A DNA stretch of 7,228 nucleotides from Bacteriovoracaceae bacterium (GTDB lineage Bacteria > Bdellovibrionota > Bacteriovoracia > Bacteriovoracales > Bacteriovoracaceae). A program made the translations under genes and the position numbers. Positions 5,365 through 7,228 of this stretch are shown one piece after another (position 1 is the first letter of the stretch; each line of letters begins with the position of its first letter). Where the stretch lies: positions 1 to 7,228 of the forward strand of contig CANFNN010000152.1 in the NCBI GenBank assembly GCA_947448095.1, given 5' to 3'. Below the pieces are notes generated by a model that was not told the DNA's origin, made no database searches, and saw only the letters and a list, made by a program, of their open reading frames with translations.

Positions 5365-6591
5365 ATGTTTCGTTTAACAGTGATCTCTTTGATCGCACTA
5401 GTCAGTCTAAGTGCTTTCGCTCAAGAGAATTCAGTCGACGGTTTTAATAGTCGCTTTAACCTTGTCAGAAATGCAGAAGGAAAAGTTACTGTTATTAAAC
5501 TGAAACGGGCGACTCGTTTTTTTACAATCAAGCCATTCATTGAGCAAATTAAGAATGATCTTCTTGGGCAACAAGCTGGATTGAAAAATATCTCAGAAGC
5601 TCAACTTGATGACATGCTTATTGACCTTGGTATGAACCCCTACGCTTTAAATGTTGAAGGCGGATCACAAGAAGCTCAAAACTTTAAAGATTCAGTTCTG
5701 AACGTTGCCAATATTGATGTTGAAGCGGCTTTCTCTGAACTTGATCAAAAAGATTTTTGGGCTGAATTTCAAGCACGTTTGAATGAGGCCATGCTTTTCT
5801 TAGATCCGTCAGTAGTTGCTAACCTTGATGATTCACGCTTTTTCTACAGAAAAGCTGTGACTCATAAAGTAGTCGTTTGGGCACTAGAGCAAGCTGAAAA
5901 ACGCTTCACAAATGTGCCAGTTCTTAACATTGCTACTTTCGTGATTGTTCGCGTTCACGACATGATGCTTGAACAACGTCATTTTGCTCACAACATGCTT
6001 CTTCATTATTTCGAGACAGTAAAAGAAACAAGCCTAGGCATGACTAAGGCAGAAGTTGATCACGCGATCTCTTCAATCTATGAATACCGCATTGAAGCGA
6101 CCGACATCTTCGGATCAAACCGTGCCAATGCTGACTGGGATAACTTCGGAATCAACACGTTCTACTCATCTGTTCGCGTAGGAAATGCTACGATCAATGG
6201 CTGGAAAGATCCGTTTTCAACTCTTTCTTTTTCAGAGATTAAAAAACTGAATTTTGCTTTTGCTTCGGTTACAAATGAAGGTGCTCGTAAAATTTATCAC
6301 CTAAGCCATAATGCTAATATGTTTTCTATGAAGCCGGCCCTTGCTTATGATTACTCTAAGCCTAAAAAAGTAAAACAACTTCGCAGTCTCCTGAATATTG
6401 GTGGAGTGGCACTTGGTTTCTTAAAGCTTCCAGCTTTTATCAAAGTCAATGCTGATAGATTTATTAAGTCGATTTATGTTCAACAAGTTCGCACTGAAGG
6501 TGCTCTTGTTGGTTACTTTGAATCAACTGGTGATACGGCAATGATGAAATCTGTTTACGCTCAGAGATCAAATCTTTATATCGTTGAATAA
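5365..6591 (+). CDS. Exported helical protein of unknown function
   Basis: I do not recognise this 408-residue protein. Residues 1-19 are a clear signal peptide (MFRL start, hydrophobic core, cleavage after SAFA), so it is periplasmic or released. The mature part has no cysteine and reads as mostly alpha-helical (for example 55-72, 78-89, 119-145, 160-181, 227-247). One helix, 195-219, carries His198, His206, His209 and His214 beside acidic residues. Residues 342-359 (LLNIGGVALGFLKLPAFI) are fairly hydrophobic and could be a membrane-associating or buried helix. A full AGGAGG ribosome site and a very good terminator suggest a well-expressed, separately transcribed gene. It follows the protease at 4269-5243 after 121 bp that hold the 27-bp motif and a hairpin. 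No enzymatic motif was seen; a lineage-specific exported protein is the safest description. Confidence 0.85.
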   Translation: MFRLTVISLIALVSLSAFAQENSVDGFNSRFNLVRNAEGKVTVIKLKRATRFFTIKPFIEQIKNDLLGQQAGLKNISEAQLDDMLIDLGMNPYALNVEGGSQEAQNFKDSVLNVANIDVEAAFSELDQKDFWAEFQARLNEAMLFLDPSVVANLDDSRFFYRKAVTHKVVVWALEQAEKRFTNVPVLNIATFVIVRVHDMMLEQRHFAHNMLLHYFETVKETSLGMTKAEVDHAISSIYEYRIEATDIFGSNRANADWDNFGINTFYSSVRVGNATINGWKDPFSTLSFSEIKKLNFAFASVTNEGARKIYHLSHNANMFSMKPALAYDYSKPKKVKQLRSLLNIGGVALGFLKLPAFIKVNADRFIKSIYVQQVRTEGALVGYFESTGDTAMMKSVYAQRSNLYIVE

Positions 6592-6609
6592 GTTTTAGTT
6601 TTCCCTCTG

Positions 6610-6639
6610 GGGCCGCCGAAAGGTGGCCCTTTTTTTTTT
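6610..6639 (+). terminator. Strong Rho-independent terminator
   Basis: GGGCCGCC (6610-6617) pairs with GGTGGCCC (6622-6629) over 8 bp with a single G-U wobble, closed by a GAAA tetraloop (6618-6621, GNRA type), and is followed by ten T residues (6630-6639). It begins 18 nt after the stop codon at 6591 and should end the transcript of the exported-protein gene. Confidence 0.95.
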
Positions 6640-6726
6640 GTCTCTTGAGAGTTGTCCATTTTCTCGACATTCTCATTGGTTTTTGTCCTCATCTTGGGCA
6701 TTTATTCCCTTAATTCCCCTCATTTC

Positions 6727-6743
6727 TTGGCAGAACTCTTGCA
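6727..6743 (+). promoter_or_regulatory. Sigma-54 (RpoN) promoter
   Basis: TTGGCAGAACTCTTGCA matches the sigma-54 consensus YTGGCACG-N4-TTGCW: the -24 block has TTGGCA (only the CG after it differs) and the -12 block TTGCA is complete. The key GG (6729-6730) and GC (6741-6742) are separated by exactly 10 nt as required. Transcription should start near 6754, giving a leader of about 24 nt before the GTG at 6778. Such promoters need a bacterial enhancer-binding protein, so the downstream exported protein is probably switched on by a specific signal. The terminator at 6610-6639 isolates it from upstream transcription. Confidence 0.72.
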
Positions 6744-6777
6744 GATAGGACTTTATACCCTAACCACGGACTAGCCT

Positions 6778-7228
6778 GTGAAACTCTTTTTTATTGTATT
6801 TCTTCTTCTTCAGTCTCTCAGCTCATTTGCTCAGCAAGTGATAGAAGTGAACTCAAAAATGATAGACTTAGGGGAAGTTCGAGAAACAATGGGTCTCAGT
6901 ACGAAAAAGATTATTCTCAAGCTTTCGGCCGGATCCCCTGAAGAGTTCAAGGTAAAATTCAATTACAAATACCGCTTTGTGTCTCAGGAGTTGGATGCGC
7001 TTTTTGTAGGTGCATCTGGGAATCTTAGTTATTCCACCCACTCGGTTTCTTCAGAAACTTACGAAGCTGATTCTAAATTAGTCTTTGATATTAGTGAATC
7101 AAGTGCAATAAAAGGCGAAGATTTAGAAGTCATGGTCGAGATCAGTAAGCCGAATCAAAACTCCCATGGAATTAAAGTCGTCGTCAATTTGATTGATGCC
7201 AAGGGAAATATCATCTCAGGTGGGCGCA
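6778..7228 (+). CDS. Exported protein, 3' end cut by the window, function unknown
   Basis: An open frame runs from a GTG at 6778 to the edge of the window (150 codons seen, no stop). Translation gives a signal peptide, MKLFFIVFLLLQSLSSFA, followed by QQVIEVNSKMIDLGE. The GTG is the start because an in-frame TAG lies 6 nt upstream (6772-6774) and the next ATG would remove the signal peptide; GGA (6768-6770) at 7 nt is a weak ribosome site. The mature part shown is rich in alternating beta-type segments (KKIILKLSAG, FKVKFNYKYRFV, SKLVFDI, LEVMVEIS, IKVVVNLIDAKGNIISGG), suggesting one or two beta-sandwich domains, with no cysteine so far. I do not recognise the family. It is preceded by a sigma-54 promoter, which sets it apart from the other genes here. 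Confidence 0.82.
   Translation, partial: MKLFFIVFLLLQSLSSFAQQVIEVNSKMIDLGEVRETMGLSTKKIILKLSAGSPEEFKVKFNYKYRFVSQELDALFVGASGNLSYSTHSVSSETYEADSKLVFDISESSAIKGEDLEVMVEISKPNQNSHGIKVVVNLIDAKGNIISGGR

Noticed and set aside
6464..6676. Minus-strand open frame across the end of the exported protein gene and the terminator
   Set aside because: It reads through a strong terminator hairpin and antisense to a supported gene; lysine-rich start comes from the T-run.
1..7228. Defence island, CRISPR array, mobile element, toxin-antitoxin pair, tRNA or riboswitch
   Set aside because: No direct-repeat array, transposase, integrase, tRNA-like clover-leaf or known aptamer core was seen; the genes are metabolic, secreted hydrolases or unknown exported proteins.

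Overview
The window (about 43% GC by eye, dense coding on both strands) looks like a chromosomal stretch from a Gram-negative, secretion-rich bacterium. The mixture of secreted trypsin-like proteases, a secreted NodB-type polysaccharide deacetylase, several lineage-restricted exported proteins and a good sigma-54 promoter fits Bdellovibrionota, probably a Bacteriovorax/Peredibacter-like organism. That placement is inference from gene content; there is no rRNA or other phylogenetic marker here.

Layout. (1) 37-681 (-): a short transaldolase of the FSA/TalC superfamily, the only obvious central-metabolism gene. (2) 750-1538 (+): divergent from it, an exported protein with a C-terminal coiled coil, function unknown. 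(3) 1646-2362 (+): a cytosolic DUF3050 protein with the heme-oxygenase-like fold and a complete set of candidate diiron ligands. (4) 4086-2366 (-): a two-gene operon with an ATGA start/stop overlap, encoding a secreted polysaccharide deacetylase followed by a secreted V8-like serine protease. It converges on the DUF3050 gene with only 3 bp between the stop codons. (5) 4269-5243 (+): a second, differently built secreted serine protease, divergent from the deacetylase operon. (6) 5365-6591 (+): an abundant-looking exported helical protein of unknown function, with a strong Shine-Dalgarno and an excellent intrinsic terminator. (7) 6778 to the window edge (+): a GTG-started exported protein, cut by the window, behind a near-consensus sigma-54 promoter.

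How the genes fit together. Six of the eight genes carry N-terminal signal peptides. The central block (2366-5243) is a small hydrolase island: two serine proteases around one CE4 deacetylase, which suggests work on peptidoglycan and protein outside the cytoplasm. In a predatory bacterium that could be prey-envelope processing; in any bacterium it could be envelope remodelling. No RNA gene, CRISPR array, mobile element, toxin-antitoxin pair or defence system was recognised. The most unusual signals are regulatory: the sigma-54 promoter, a 27-bp motif present twice in intergenic DNA, and two genes whose -10-like elements lie so close to ATG that leaderless transcripts are plausible.
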